From contig NZ_MU158698.1 in the NCBI RefSeq assembly GCF_015210005.1, positions 2,091,337 to 2,155,336 on the forward strand: a stretch of DNA of 64,000 nt, written 5' to 3'. Position 1 is the stretch's first letter. The number at the start of each line of letters is the position of its first letter. The notes under the pieces were generated by a model. The model did no database searches. It saw only the letters and a program-made list of their open reading frames with translations, and was not told where the DNA came from. Source of the DNA: Sphingobacterium hungaricum (GTDB taxonomy: Bacteria; Bacteroidota; Bacteroidia; Sphingobacteriales; Sphingobacteriaceae). A program made the translations under genes and the position numbers. Below, in pieces: positions 26,990-35,417 of the stretch.

Positions 26990-28789
26990 ATGGAAAATTT
27001 TATCGTTTCAGCTCGTAAATATAGACCCGTCACATTTGATTCTGTGGTTGGACAGTCGCACATTACAAGCACGTTAAAAAATGCCATTCACAACAATCAG
27101 TTAGCCCAAGCATTTCTTTTTTGCGGTCCGCGCGGAGTTGGTAAGACGACTTGTGCTCGTATTCTAGCGAAAACCATCAATTGCGAAAATATTTCTGACG
27201 GTGTTGAGGCCTGTGGCCAATGCCAGAGCTGTATTTCTTTCCAGAATGGAAATTCCTTCAGCATTCATGAATTAGATGCGGCATCAAATAATTCGGTTGA
27301 TGATATCCGCTCATTGATTGAGCAGGTCCGCATACCGCCTCAAGTCGGGAAATATAAAATTTATATTATCGATGAGGTGCACATGCTGTCGCAACAAGCT
27401 TTTAATGCCTTTTTGAAGACATTAGAAGAACCGCCTTCCTATGCTATTTTTATTTTGGCAACAACTGAAAAGCATAAAATTCTTCCGACAATTTTATCAC
27501 GTTGTCAGATATTCGATTTTAATCGGATTCGGGTTGAAGACATGGCTAGTCATTTGGCATCCATTGCGAAGCAAGAAGAAATTCAATACGACAATGATGG
27601 ATTGCATATCATTGCTCAAAAAGCAGATGGGGGATTGCGCGACGCGCTTTCCATGTTTGACCAGATTGTTAGTTTTTCGAATAAGCACATTACCTATCAA
27701 GCGGTTATTGATAATCTAAATATCCTTGATTACGATTATTATTTTAAGGTTGTCGATTCCATTGACAGTCAGAATACCGCGGATGTTTTGTTGATTTTCG
27801 ATCATATATTGAATCATGGATTTGATGGAGGACATTTTATTCATGGATTATCCTCGCATTTGCGGAATTTATTGGTTGCCAAAGAACCATCGACAATTAA
27901 GTTGTTGGAGGTAAGCGAGACGATTAAGCAAAAATATTTGGAACAAGCGAAGAAAATAAGTTCAAGTGTATTGCTTTCGGCACTGAATATTGCAAATCAG
28001 TGTGAAATCAATTATCGAACAAGCAAGAATCAACGTTTGCAGGTCGAATTGGCTTTGCTCAAAATGTGCCATATTCACGCTGTCATCCAGCTCCAAAAAT
28101 TAAATGCAGGCACATCATCGACTACCGATGATGTAAAAAAAAAACGACCTGAAACAATAATCCCGACTCAAGCCGTTAATACAAAACCCGTCGAATCTTC
28201 GACTCAGGCAAAAGCTCCGGAAATTGCAAAAACAGTAGCACCAATAGCGCCAAAAGTTGAGGCAACCGCAACAAGTACGCCAGCCGAACCTGTTAAAACA
28301 GAAAAAAAAGGCTGGGGCCAAGTCACCTTATCGCCATCATTAGCGTTGCCTAATCTGCAAACAATTTTTGAGGATAAGAAAGAAGAGAAATCGGAAGAAA
28401 TCGAATTGATTGAAGGAAGCGAATTTTCCGAAATTACATTCGAGCAGTTTCTCAGTAAATGGCATGATTTCGCCAAACGCGTAAAAGCCGAAAGCAAAAT
28501 TACCTTATTTACCATCATGACATCCAACGCGCCAAGATTATCAGGGAATAAAATTGAGGTGGACGTAGAGAATATGGTTCAGATGGATGAACTTAAATTG
28601 GGTAAAATAGATATATTGAATTTCCTAAGACAAGAACTTAAGAACTTTGCACTGGATTTGGAAGGCATTTCAGTCGAGCAAGAGAAAGTTCGCAAGCCTT
28701 ACACATCCCAGGAAAAATACCAAGCGATGGTAGAGAAAAACCCATCATTAGAAACATTACGAAGAAAATTCAACTTAGGCCTAAGCTAG
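26990..28789 (+). CDS. dnaX: DNA polymerase III subunit gamma/tau
   Basis: A 599-residue DnaX, the ATPase of the clamp loader that also holds the replisome together. Walker A is GPRGVGKTTCARIL (about 46-59), the zinc site has four cysteines (NCENISDGVEACGQCQSC), Walker B is YIIDEVHMLS, and sensor 1 is ILATTEKHKILPTILSRC with the arginine finger. The collar domain ends near residue 370. A Pro/Thr/Ala/Lys-rich linker and a tau-like C-terminal domain follow. At codons 381-386 a 9-bp hairpin and an A10 run occur, where slippage would yield a gamma-like product of about 387 residues. The ATG at 26990 matches the family start (ARKYRPVTF). It heads an operon with rlmB and an HPP gene. Confidence 0.97.
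   Translation: MENFIVSARKYRPVTFDSVVGQSHITSTLKNAIHNNQLAQAFLFCGPRGVGKTTCARILAKTINCENISDGVEACGQCQSCISFQNGNSFSIHELDAASNNSVDDIRSLIEQVRIPPQVGKYKIYIIDEVHMLSQQAFNAFLKTLEEPPSYAIFILATTEKHKILPTILSRCQIFDFNRIRVEDMASHLASIAKQEEIQYDNDGLHIIAQKADGGLRDALSMFDQIVSFSNKHITYQAVIDNLNILDYDYYFKVVDSIDSQNTADVLLIFDHILNHGFDGGHFIHGLSSHLRNLLVAKEPSTIKLLEVSETIKQKYLEQAKKISSSVLLSALNIANQCEINYRTSKNQRLQVELALLKMCHIHAVIQLQKLNAGTSSTTDDVKKKRPETIIPTQAVNTKPVESSTQAKAPEIAKTVAPIAPKVEATATSTPAEPVKTEKKGWGQVTLSPSLALPNLQTIFEDKKEEKSEEIELIEGSEFSEITFEQFLSKWHDFAKRVKAESKITLFTIMTSNAPRLSGNKIEVDVENMVQMDELKLGKIDILNFLRQELKNFALDLEGISVEQEKVRKPYTSQEKYQAMVEKNPSLETLRRKFNLGLS
28112..28152 (+). other. Putative slippage/frameshift element inside dnaX
   Basis: ACATCATCG (28112-28120) and CGATGATGT (28126-28134) form a perfect 9-bp stem with a 5-nt loop. 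A run of ten A follows immediately (28135-28144). Gain of one A, or a -1 ribosomal shift, gives Thr-Thr and then TGA at 28150-28152. Loss of one A leads to TAA at 28158-28160. The layout, a hairpin touching a homopolymer, is the one expected for hairpin-stimulated transcriptional slippage. Confidence 0.75.
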
Positions 28790-28824
28790 TTGACACACCA
28801 TATTTATAGCAGTAAACAGACAAC

Positions 28825-29598
28825 ATGCAAAATTTTCAGCGCAGAGATCAATCTGACAAAAGAGAAACAAACCAAATGGTATTCGGCATACGTGCCGTAA
28901 TTGAGGCCATTGATAGCGGAAAAGAGATTGAATCCATTTTTGTACAGAGAGGATTAAGCGGTAGTTTATTATTGGAACTGAAATCCTTATTGAAAGAGCA
29001 TAATTTATCCTTTCAGCAAGTTCCAATTGAAAAATTAAACCGCATTACGCGAAAAAATCACCAGGGAGTAATCGCTGTTATTTCGCCAATTACTTACGAA
29101 CGTGTTGAAGATATCTTGCCGTTGATTTATGAGAAAGGTGAAACGCCATTGTTTCTGATGCTGGATGGAATTACCGATGTGCGCAACATGGGCGCGATTG
29201 CCCGTACCGCAGAATGTGCAGGAGTTCATGCAATTATCGTACCTCGAAAAGGTTCTGCCGAAATAAATCCCGATGCGATTAAGACCTCCGCTGGAGCATT
29301 GTTTAAAATTCCTGTTTGCCGTGAGGATTCATTGGGCAAAACTGGCCGTTTTTTAATTGAATCTGGTGTACAACTAGTTGTCGCAACGGAAAAGACGACA
29401 GATTCCATTTATGATGTGGATTATACAGTTCCTTCATGCCTCATTATGGGAGCTGAAGATACCGGTGTTTCCGATGATTTAATTCGCATAGCCGATAAAT
29501 TGGCAAAAATTCCAATGTTAGGAACAATCGGTTCGTTGAATGTTTCGGTATCAGCTGGAGTAATCGTCTATGAGGCGATTAGACAGCGGTCTAAATAA
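28825..29598 (+). CDS. rlmB: 23S rRNA (guanosine-2'-O-)-methyltransferase RlmB (TrmH/SpoU family)
   Basis: A 257-residue SPOUT methyltransferase. An N-terminal substrate-binding domain (about 17-95, MVFGIRAVIEAIDSGKEIESIFVQ) precedes the knotted catalytic domain with the three SpoU motifs: LDGITDVRNMGAIARTAECAGV (motif 1, Asn and Arg), IMGAEDTGVSDDLI (motif 2) and IPMLGTIGSLNVSVSAGVIVYEAIRQ (motif 3). RlmB methylates G2251 of 23S rRNA in E. coli; the same target is inferred. It lies 35 nt after dnaX with no terminator between and 6 nt before the HPP gene. Confidence 0.93.
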   Translation: MQNFQRRDQSDKRETNQMVFGIRAVIEAIDSGKEIESIFVQRGLSGSLLLELKSLLKEHNLSFQQVPIEKLNRITRKNHQGVIAVISPITYERVEDILPLIYEKGETPLFLMLDGITDVRNMGAIARTAECAGVHAIIVPRKGSAEINPDAIKTSAGALFKIPVCREDSLGKTGRFLIESGVQLVVATEKTTDSIYDVDYTVPSCLIMGAEDTGVSDDLIRIADKLAKIPMLGTIGSLNVSVSAGVIVYEAIRQRSK

Positions 29599-29604
29599 AA
29601 TTGG

Positions 29605-30207
29605 ATGCCGAACAAGAAGCTAAACCGTCAGCTTAGGGTTTATCGCTATGTGTTTTACAAAGAAACATTAGTTAATCCAAAAGAACAATTTTGGTCCTTT
29701 CTTGGTGCTTTTGTCGGAATTGGAATCATTGCTTACATTCAATCATTAAGCCTTCCGAATCTAGAAAATCTATTTTTGATAGGTTCATTTGGAGCGTCAA
29801 GTGTTTTAATATATGGCGCAATTCAAAGTCCGCTCGCACAACCCAGAAATTTAATAGGAGGGCATGTAGTTTCTGCACTTGTCGGAGTGACTGTGGCCAA
29901 ACTATTTCCGGATATTCTATGGATTACCGCACCTATGGCTGTTGCATTTTCCATTGTCTTTATGCAGATTACCAAAACCTTGCATCCGCCAGGTGGAGCG
30001 ACCGCATTAATTGCAGTCAGCGGTGGGACAAAAATAGCTAGCTTGGGCTATTGGTATGTGTTGAGCCCTGTTCTTTCGGGAGCGTTGATTCTGTTTGTTG
30101 TTGCTTTAATTTTCAATAACATCACCAAAAACCGACATTATCCCGTAAAGGAATCTCGTTTGCGCAGGTCTAGAAGAATTCAGTTACGAATGAAGAATAG
30201 TCAGTAG
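29605..30207 (+). CDS. HPP family membrane protein
   Basis: A 200-residue integral membrane protein of the HPP family. The name-giving motif is present as TLHPPGGATALIAV (about 126-139). Four or five hydrophobic segments can be seen: FWSFLGAFVGIGIIAYIQSL, NLFLIGSFGASSVLIYGAI, VVSALVGVTVAKLF, APMAVAFSIVFMQI and VLSGALILFVVALIF. Some cyanobacterial and plant HPP proteins transport nitrite; whether that holds here is unknown. It starts 6 nt after rlmB and ends the dnaX operon. The C-terminus is very basic (RLRRSRRIQLRMKNSQ). Confidence 0.9.
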   Translation: MPNKKLNRQLRVYRYVFYKETLVNPKEQFWSFLGAFVGIGIIAYIQSLSLPNLENLFLIGSFGASSVLIYGAIQSPLAQPRNLIGGHVVSALVGVTVAKLFPDILWITAPMAVAFSIVFMQITKTLHPPGGATALIAVSGGTKIASLGYWYVLSPVLSGALILFVVALIFNNITKNRHYPVKESRLRRSRRIQLRMKNSQ

Positions 30208-30310
30208 AGATTGGTTTTAGACCATTTATAAAAAAAATGGTATTCATTTGGCTTTAGCCAAATTTTATTCCCCATTTTTTGAATTTTTACTTTTGAATTT
30301 TGAATTAATA

Positions 30311-30348
30311 AAAAAAAGCCAGGTTTGAATTTCAAACCTGGCTTTCTT
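30311..30348. terminator. Bidirectional terminator between HPP and DEAD-box genes
   Basis: AAAGCCAGGTTTG and CAAACCTGGCTTT pair around AATTT, flanked by A and T runs. It lies 18 nt past the helicase stop and about 105 nt past the HPP stop. Confidence 0.9.
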
Positions 30349-30366
30349 TATTATGCGAATGTACGA

Positions 30367-32226
30367 TTAGTACTTGCTTTTTGATTCTCTACGTTTTCCG
30401 GAGAAATCTCTAAATCCACCTCCGCTGTTTCCACCTTCACGACGATCTCTGCGCTCGCCACCGAAACCTCCGCGACGTTCACCGCTTCCGCTTCCTTGAC
30501 GACGATCACCTCTTGGACGGTCAGATCGGCCTCCGAATCCACCGCGATCTCCGCCGCGTGAGCGACCACCACCATCTGCACTATTTCTATCTCTGTCACC
30601 AGAAACTTCAATACGTACTTGACGGCCGTTGAAATCTACAGATTTGAATCCTTCAAAAACTTTCTCTACTTCAGCATCTTCTACTTCGAAGAATGTAAAT
30701 ACACCTTTCATGTCAATTTTACCAATTGATTTTCCAGTGATTTTAGCATTGTTACAGATAAATCCTAACATGTCTCCACGGGATAATTCATCCACAGAAC
30801 CTAAGTTCATAAACAAGCGAGTGAAACCTTTAGATCCTTGACGACGATCTCCGCGATCACCTCTTTCTCCACGTTCACCTCTATCGCCACGATCGTTAGC
30901 ATCGATGTTTAAATCAGGAGCATTTTGGTAATATTCTAAGAATCTATTGAATTCTAAAGATGCAAAACGCGTGATGATATCTTCTTTGCTTAACTCAGCT
31001 AAGTTTTCCATGATGCCTGGTAAAAATGGTGCAATCTGCGCCTCGTTTACTTCAACACTTTGGATTTTGTTAACGATACTGAATAATTGTTTTTCACACA
31101 CTTCAGTTCCTTGAGGAACTTGTTTGCGTTCAAATGGTTTGCCAATTACCTTTTCTAACTGACGGATTTTGCTTTGTTCTTTAATGTTTACTAAAGAGAT
31201 AGAAATCCCTGTTTTACCAGCTCTTGCTGTACGACCCGAACGGTGCGTATAGTTTTCGATTTCATCTGGTAAAGAAAAGTTAATTACGTGGGTAACATCA
31301 TTCACATCAATACCACGGGCAGCCACGTCCGTTGCAATTAATAACTGTAAATTGCGTTCACGGTAACGTTTCATCACTTTATCACGTTGTTGTTGTGATA
31401 AATCACCGTGTAATGAGTCTGCATTATAACCGTCTTTGATTAATGCTTCAGCAATTTCTTGCGTTTCGATTTTCGTACGGCAAAAAACGATACCAAAGAT
31501 TTCAGGATTGGAATCTACGATGCGTTTGAATGCTGCGTATTTATCTCTTGCACGAATCAAATAATAATGGTGTTCGATGTTTGCGTTTCCAGTATTTTTT
31601 GTTCCTACTGTCAATTCAACAGGATCAGTCATGTACTTTTGCGCGATACGACGCACTTCTCTTGGCATGGTTGCCGAGAAAAGCCATGTTTTTTTATCAT
31701 CTGGAGTTTCAGATAAAATAGTGTTGATGTCTTCTTGGAAGCCCATGTTCAACATTTCATCTGCCTCATCTAAGACAACATATTTAACTTGAGAAAAATC
31801 AATGGCGTTACGTCCAATGATGTCTAGCATACGACCTGGAGTCGCTACTACAATTTGCACACCACGTCTGATCTGACGTAGTTGGTCGCTGATATTTGCA
31901 CCTCCATATACAGCTACAACATTCACGTTGTCGATGTATTTAGCATACTTTTCAATGTCTTTTGCAATTTGCAAACATAATTCACGTGTTGGACATAAGA
32001 CCAACGCTTGTGGATGTTTTTGAGAAAAGTCTAATTGCTCTAATAATGGAAGACCAAATGCCGCTGTCTTGCCTGTGCCGGTTTGGGCTAATCCGACAAA
32101 ATCATCGTTGCCAGTCAATAGTACAGGAATGGCTTTTTCCTGAATCGAAGAAGGTTTCTCGAAACCTAACTCTGTGATGGCATTAACAACTTCATGACGG
32201 ATTCCCAGTTCTAAAAATGGGTTCAT
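30367..32226 (-). CDS. DEAD-box RNA helicase, DeaD/CsdA-like, with RGG-rich tail
   Basis: A 619-residue ATP-dependent RNA helicase for ribosome assembly or RNA decay. Helicase motifs in order: Q motif (GFEKPSSIQEKAIP), AQTGTGKTAAFGLP (47-60), PTREL, VLDEADEMLNMGF, FSATMP, then LIATDVAARGIDV and HRSGRTARAG. A DbpA-like RNA-binding domain is present around 465-540 (FTRLFMNLGSVDELSRGDMLGFICNNAKITGKSIGKID). Before it lies a GDRGERGERGDRGD linker and after it an Arg/Gly/Asp-rich tail of about 75 residues that probably binds RNA. The promoter gives a leader of about 40 nt with a small hairpin, which would fit cold or structure-dependent control. Confidence 0.94.
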   Translation of the reverse strand: MNPFLELGIRHEVVNAITELGFEKPSSIQEKAIPVLLTGNDDFVGLAQTGTGKTAAFGLPLLEQLDFSQKHPQALVLCPTRELCLQIAKDIEKYAKYIDNVNVVAVYGGANISDQLRQIRRGVQIVVATPGRMLDIIGRNAIDFSQVKYVVLDEADEMLNMGFQEDINTILSETPDDKKTWLFSATMPREVRRIAQKYMTDPVELTVGTKNTGNANIEHHYYLIRARDKYAAFKRIVDSNPEIFGIVFCRTKIETQEIAEALIKDGYNADSLHGDLSQQQRDKVMKRYRERNLQLLIATDVAARGIDVNDVTHVINFSLPDEIENYTHRSGRTARAGKTGISISLVNIKEQSKIRQLEKVIGKPFERKQVPQGTEVCEKQLFSIVNKIQSVEVNEAQIAPFLPGIMENLAELSKEDIITRFASLEFNRFLEYYQNAPDLNIDANDRGDRGERGERGDRGDRRQGSKGFTRLFMNLGSVDELSRGDMLGFICNNAKITGKSIGKIDMKGVFTFFEVEDAEVEKVFEGFKSVDFNGRQVRIEVSGDRDRNSADGGGRSRGGDRGGFGGRSDRPRGDRRQGSGSGERRGGFGGERRDRREGGNSGGGFRDFSGKRRESKSKY

Positions 32227-32242
32227 GAAATAAAATATACAA

Positions 32243-32258
32243 TAGGCACAATTGCCTA
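32243..32258 (-). promoter_or_regulatory. Small hairpin in the helicase leader
   Basis: TAGGCA (32243-32248) pairs with TGCCTA (32253-32258) around a 4-nt loop, 17-32 nt before the ATG. Confidence 0.45.
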
Positions 32259-32266
32259 AGGCGTTG

Positions 32267-32274
32267 CAAAGGTA
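32267..32274 (-). promoter_or_regulatory. TAnnTTTG -7 element for the DEAD-box helicase
   Basis: TACCTTTG on the minus strand, 40 nt before the ATG at 32226. Confidence 0.6.
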
Positions 32275-32384
32275 AGTACAATAATTGGAAAATCATAATA
32301 ATCAATTAATTATATTTTATTTCCGCGTTTACGCCTTTTAAAGTCATATATTCAGGTCTTTATCAAAAATAAAATAAATTTCTA

Positions 32385-32942
32385 ATGAAGAAAATTGTCC
32401 TTTTTATTGTTTTCATCGCTTTCAGTTCCGCAGTATTTTGTCAAGAAAAACCAAATTCAAAACTATTTTTGGAACAATTTAAAGACTTGAAAGGCCTTTA
32501 TTTTGAAGGAAAAATTATTGCCGGAGGCAAAGAAGGAGATGGGTTTACTGGAGAAAAACTAATCATGCAGGTTTTGTCTTACGAAGACCGCCAGGTCAAA
32601 ATCCCTTTTTTTGTTGGTGAAAATAAATCCAGAACTTGGATCCTGAGCTATTCAAATAATGTATTGGAATTAAAGCACGATCATCGGCATGAGGATGGCA
32701 CTCGGGACGAAATCACCTATTATGGCGGAACAGCTACTAATTCCGGTAGTCCAACTATTCAAATGTTTCCAGCAGATGGAGAAACTTGTCAGCTGATTGA
32801 CTACGCTTGCCAGAATGTGTGGTGGATAACAATGGATGGTAAAAAGTTTTCGTATAATTTAAGAAGGATAGGTTCTGATCGACTATTTACTGTAGAATTT
32901 GATTTAACTAAAGCGATTGAAAGCGATTACAAGCCTTGGTAG
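32385..32942 (+). CDS. Exported protein of unknown function
   Basis: A 185-residue secreted or periplasmic protein I do not recognise. The signal peptide MKKIVLFIVFIAFSSAVFC ends near residue 19; the following CQEK could make it a lipoprotein, but the lipobox (AVFC) is imperfect. The mature part looks all-beta, with a His/Asp-rich turn (LKHDHRHEDGTRDEITYYGG) and two Cys (ETCQLIDYAC) that may form a disulfide. It is a single gene closed by a bidirectional terminator. Confidence 0.78.
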   Translation: MKKIVLFIVFIAFSSAVFCQEKPNSKLFLEQFKDLKGLYFEGKIIAGGKEGDGFTGEKLIMQVLSYEDRQVKIPFFVGENKSRTWILSYSNNVLELKHDHRHEDGTRDEITYYGGTATNSGSPTIQMFPADGETCQLIDYACQNVWWITMDGKKFSYNLRRIGSDRLFTVEFDLTKAIESDYKPW

Positions 32943-33011
32943 CTTGTTGCTTTTATTCCAATATAAATAAAATGAAGTTGCTTCAATGCTATCGACTCGT
33001 GAGAAAATAAT

Positions 33012-33047
33012 AAAAAAAATAGGGCTTATTGCTAAGCCCTATTTTAA
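33012..33047. terminator. Bidirectional terminator between convergent genes
   Basis: ATAGGGCTTA (33019-33028) pairs with TAAGCCCTAT (33033-33042) around TTGC, flanked by an A run and a T run. Confidence 0.9.
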
Positions 33048-33066
33048 AATTATGTTTTAGTACCTA

Positions 33067-34410
33067 CTAAAATAATGTGAATTCTACACGGCGGTTTTGT
33101 TGACGGCCTTCAGCAGTTGCATTTGTTGCAATTGGTTGGTTTGGACCGTAACCTGTAGCTTCGATTCTTGAAGCGTTAGCGCCTTTCGATACTAAGTATG
33201 CTTTTACCGATTCAGCTCTTTCTTTCGATAATCTTAAGTTCAACTGTAATGAACCAGTGTTATCAGTGTGTCCAGCTAATTTTAAGCTGAAGTTTTTCTC
33301 AATTAAAAGTTCGGCAACTCTGTTAAGAGATGGGTATGAACTTGGACGGATTGTAGATTTTGATAAATCGAATTCTAAGTTTTTGATCGCTTCGTCAACT
33401 ACTTTTTTGTCTTCTTCAGTAATTACGATTTTCTCGATAACTTTTGTTTCGTTTTTCATTTCTGGCAAAGGACATCCAGCACCATCAACTTTAACACCAG
33501 CAGGCGTGTTTGGACATTTGTCAAATTTATTGGCAACACCATCACCGTCGTCATCTTTTAATTCTTCATTAACTTTAAGCAAATCTGCCGCTAACAATAA
33601 ATTAGCTGCAGCTAGTGCATCACGATCTGCTTTAAGATCATCGTATTTTTTGTTGACATCAGAAACTAAAGTAGCAACTGGGTTAGAGTTGTTCAATGCT
33701 GGTTTCGACCCATTACCTAAAGCAATTTCTAGACCTGCATGCGCATAAGAGAATAAATCGCTTTTGTATTGACCACCTGTAACACCGTCAAAATCTTGGT
33801 TAGCCCAATTTAATTGGTAACCTAAATCTAAGTTGATTCCTTTTGCGACAGCAAACTTAAATCCGAAGTCAGCAGGAACGTATAATTTTGTTTGAGATTC
33901 TGCTGTGCTTTCAGTTGTACCAACAGTTGTCATTGTTTCGAAATTCATTGCTCCTAAACCAACCGCAAAGTAAGGTTTGATGAAGCTGTTGAAAAATCTC
34001 CAGTTTGTGTTAGCCAAAGTCCATTCTCCGGAAATCGCTGCTGACCAAGGCATTTTAGTGTCGAATTTACTGACATCGGTAGCTGCCGCTGATTCATTGA
34101 TTCCAGAAACCTTTCCGCCAAAGTATTGAGCTTTCAATCCGAAAGAAGGCGAAATTTGCTTTTTGATATAAGCACTGTATCCCAACGTGTGCTCTAATTT
34201 GTCAAACCCATCGCGGTTGAAGCCGAATATGTTTGATTGATTTAATAGACCTGCATTCAAACCCACAGACCAAGTTCTGTATTGAGTTTCAGCACCAAAC
34301 GGTGTTGTGCCTTCAACAGATCCTGTTTTAGTCGATTGTGCAAAGGATGAGGTTGCAATAAATCCAGCTGCAGCTAAAACTGCAATTTTTTTTAAGTCAA
34401 ATTTTTTCAT
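33067..34410 (-). CDS. OmpA-family outer-membrane protein with thrombospondin-type-3-like linker
   Basis: A 447-residue outer-membrane protein. The signal peptide ends in ATSSFAQ (start taken at ATG 34410; an in-frame TTG at 34419 is less likely). An N-terminal beta-barrel domain (about 25-235) is followed by a helical stretch and a calcium-binding type-3 repeat DDDGDGVANKFDKCPNTPAG. A C-terminal OmpA domain (about 330-447) binds peptidoglycan, with NLEFDLSKSTIRPSSYPSL, LKLAGHTDNTGS, NLRLSKERAESVKAYLVSKG and QQNRRVEFTLF. It anchors the outer membrane to the wall. It is monocistronic, likely abundant, and its leader holds no clear TAnnTTTG box. Confidence 0.94.
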   Translation of the reverse strand: MKKFDLKKIAVLAAAGFIATSSFAQSTKTGSVEGTTPFGAETQYRTWSVGLNAGLLNQSNIFGFNRDGFDKLEHTLGYSAYIKKQISPSFGLKAQYFGGKVSGINESAAATDVSKFDTKMPWSAAISGEWTLANTNWRFFNSFIKPYFAVGLGAMNFETMTTVGTTESTAESQTKLYVPADFGFKFAVAKGINLDLGYQLNWANQDFDGVTGGQYKSDLFSYAHAGLEIALGNGSKPALNNSNPVATLVSDVNKKYDDLKADRDALAAANLLLAADLLKVNEELKDDDGDGVANKFDKCPNTPAGVKVDGAGCPLPEMKNETKVIEKIVITEEDKKVVDEAIKNLEFDLSKSTIRPSSYPSLNRVAELLIEKNFSLKLAGHTDNTGSLQLNLRLSKERAESVKAYLVSKGANASRIEATGYGPNQPIATNATAEGRQQNRRVEFTLF

Positions 34411-34552
34411 AAAAATCAATTATGTTGTTTTTGTAGTTAACATCAAGGTCGACGCAAAAGTTTTGCCAAAAAATGGATTTAAATTCGAGGCTTACATAAT
34501 GTATTGGTTATTAAGTGAATAAAATTTCATCATCCAGCTGTATCGCCGTATT

Positions 34553-35416
34553 TTATTTTGTAACCGGAAGCACTTTCGCAAAAAACTTTGGAATATTGAT
34601 TTGATAGGCCATATTTTTAACGATATTTTCATCCAGCATTTTGCGGAAAATACTTTTCTTACTTTTCGTAATCAATATGACTTCAATGCCCTCGTCGATG
34701 ATTACATTGACGATCGAATTGGAGATTGTATCGCTTTGGTGAATATAGTAAGATTTTGGTTTGATCACGTATGAAATATTATCAATTCCAGTTTCTTTTG
34801 CAATCCGATCAATCCAATTTTTAAACTTATCATCGATATCTTGAATTGGCGAATCGTCCGCATTGATATGTATCAATACAAGCTCGTAATCAATTCCGAA
34901 TAGGGGAAGGGCTTGTTTTAAGACATCAATCTCCGCGTCTTTAAAATTGCAAAGCAAACCGACTTTGTCTTTTTTGACATGTTCAACACTGATCGGTAGC
35001 GCCAAAACAGGTGTTCTCGTGTTTAATAACACGTTGTAGGTATTGCTTCCGATAAAAATAGACTCTAAGCCCGATGAGCCTTTTGTTCCCATAATGATCG
35101 CATCATACTTTGTGCTTGCGGTTTGTCGGCTTATTTCCTCAAATAGATTTCCATCGCTAAAGAAGAAATTGGTAATCAGTGAAGGATATTTTTCATGCAG
35201 GACTTTCGTTAATTTTGTTAATTCTCTTTTGGCAAGGCCAATTTGAGGGTCAACTAGTTCATCTCCAGATAAGGCATTGGCATAAATATGATCATGACCT
35301 TTAAATATATGAATCAAATCCAATTCGTGCCCGCTTTCATTCGCAATCTCTGCCGCATAAGCCAAAGCTTTTGTCGAGTTTTCAGAAAAATCAATGGGTA
35401 TTAATAGCTTTTTCAT
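34553..35416 (-). CDS. Universal stress protein, two UspA domains (second of pair)
   Basis: A 287-residue tandem universal stress protein. The first UspA domain (about 1-140) starts KKLLIPIDFSENSTKALAYAAEIA and has a complete ATP-binding motif G-x2-G-x9-G-S (GTKGSSGLESIFIGSN), so it should bind ATP. The second domain (about 148-285) is diverged and lacks the glycine motif. It lies 1 nt after the stop of the paralogous gene upstream, so the two are cotranscribed and may form heteromers. Such proteins help survival in stress or low energy; the exact signal is unknown. Confidence 0.92.
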   Translation of the reverse strand: MKKLLIPIDFSENSTKALAYAAEIANESGHELDLIHIFKGHDHIYANALSGDELVDPQIGLAKRELTKLTKVLHEKYPSLITNFFFSDGNLFEEISRQTASTKYDAIIMGTKGSSGLESIFIGSNTYNVLLNTRTPVLALPISVEHVKKDKVGLLCNFKDAEIDVLKQALPLFGIDYELVLIHINADDSPIQDIDDKFKNWIDRIAKETGIDNISYVIKPKSYYIHQSDTISNSIVNVIIDEGIEVILITKSKKSIFRKMLDENIVKNMAYQINIPKFFAKVLPVTK

Positions 35417-35417
35417 G

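Noticed and set aside
30221..30241. ACCATTT/AAATGGT hairpin after the HPP gene as its terminator
   Set aside because: The stem is weak and A/T-rich and lacks a T tract; the strong hairpin at 30311-30348 is a better candidate.
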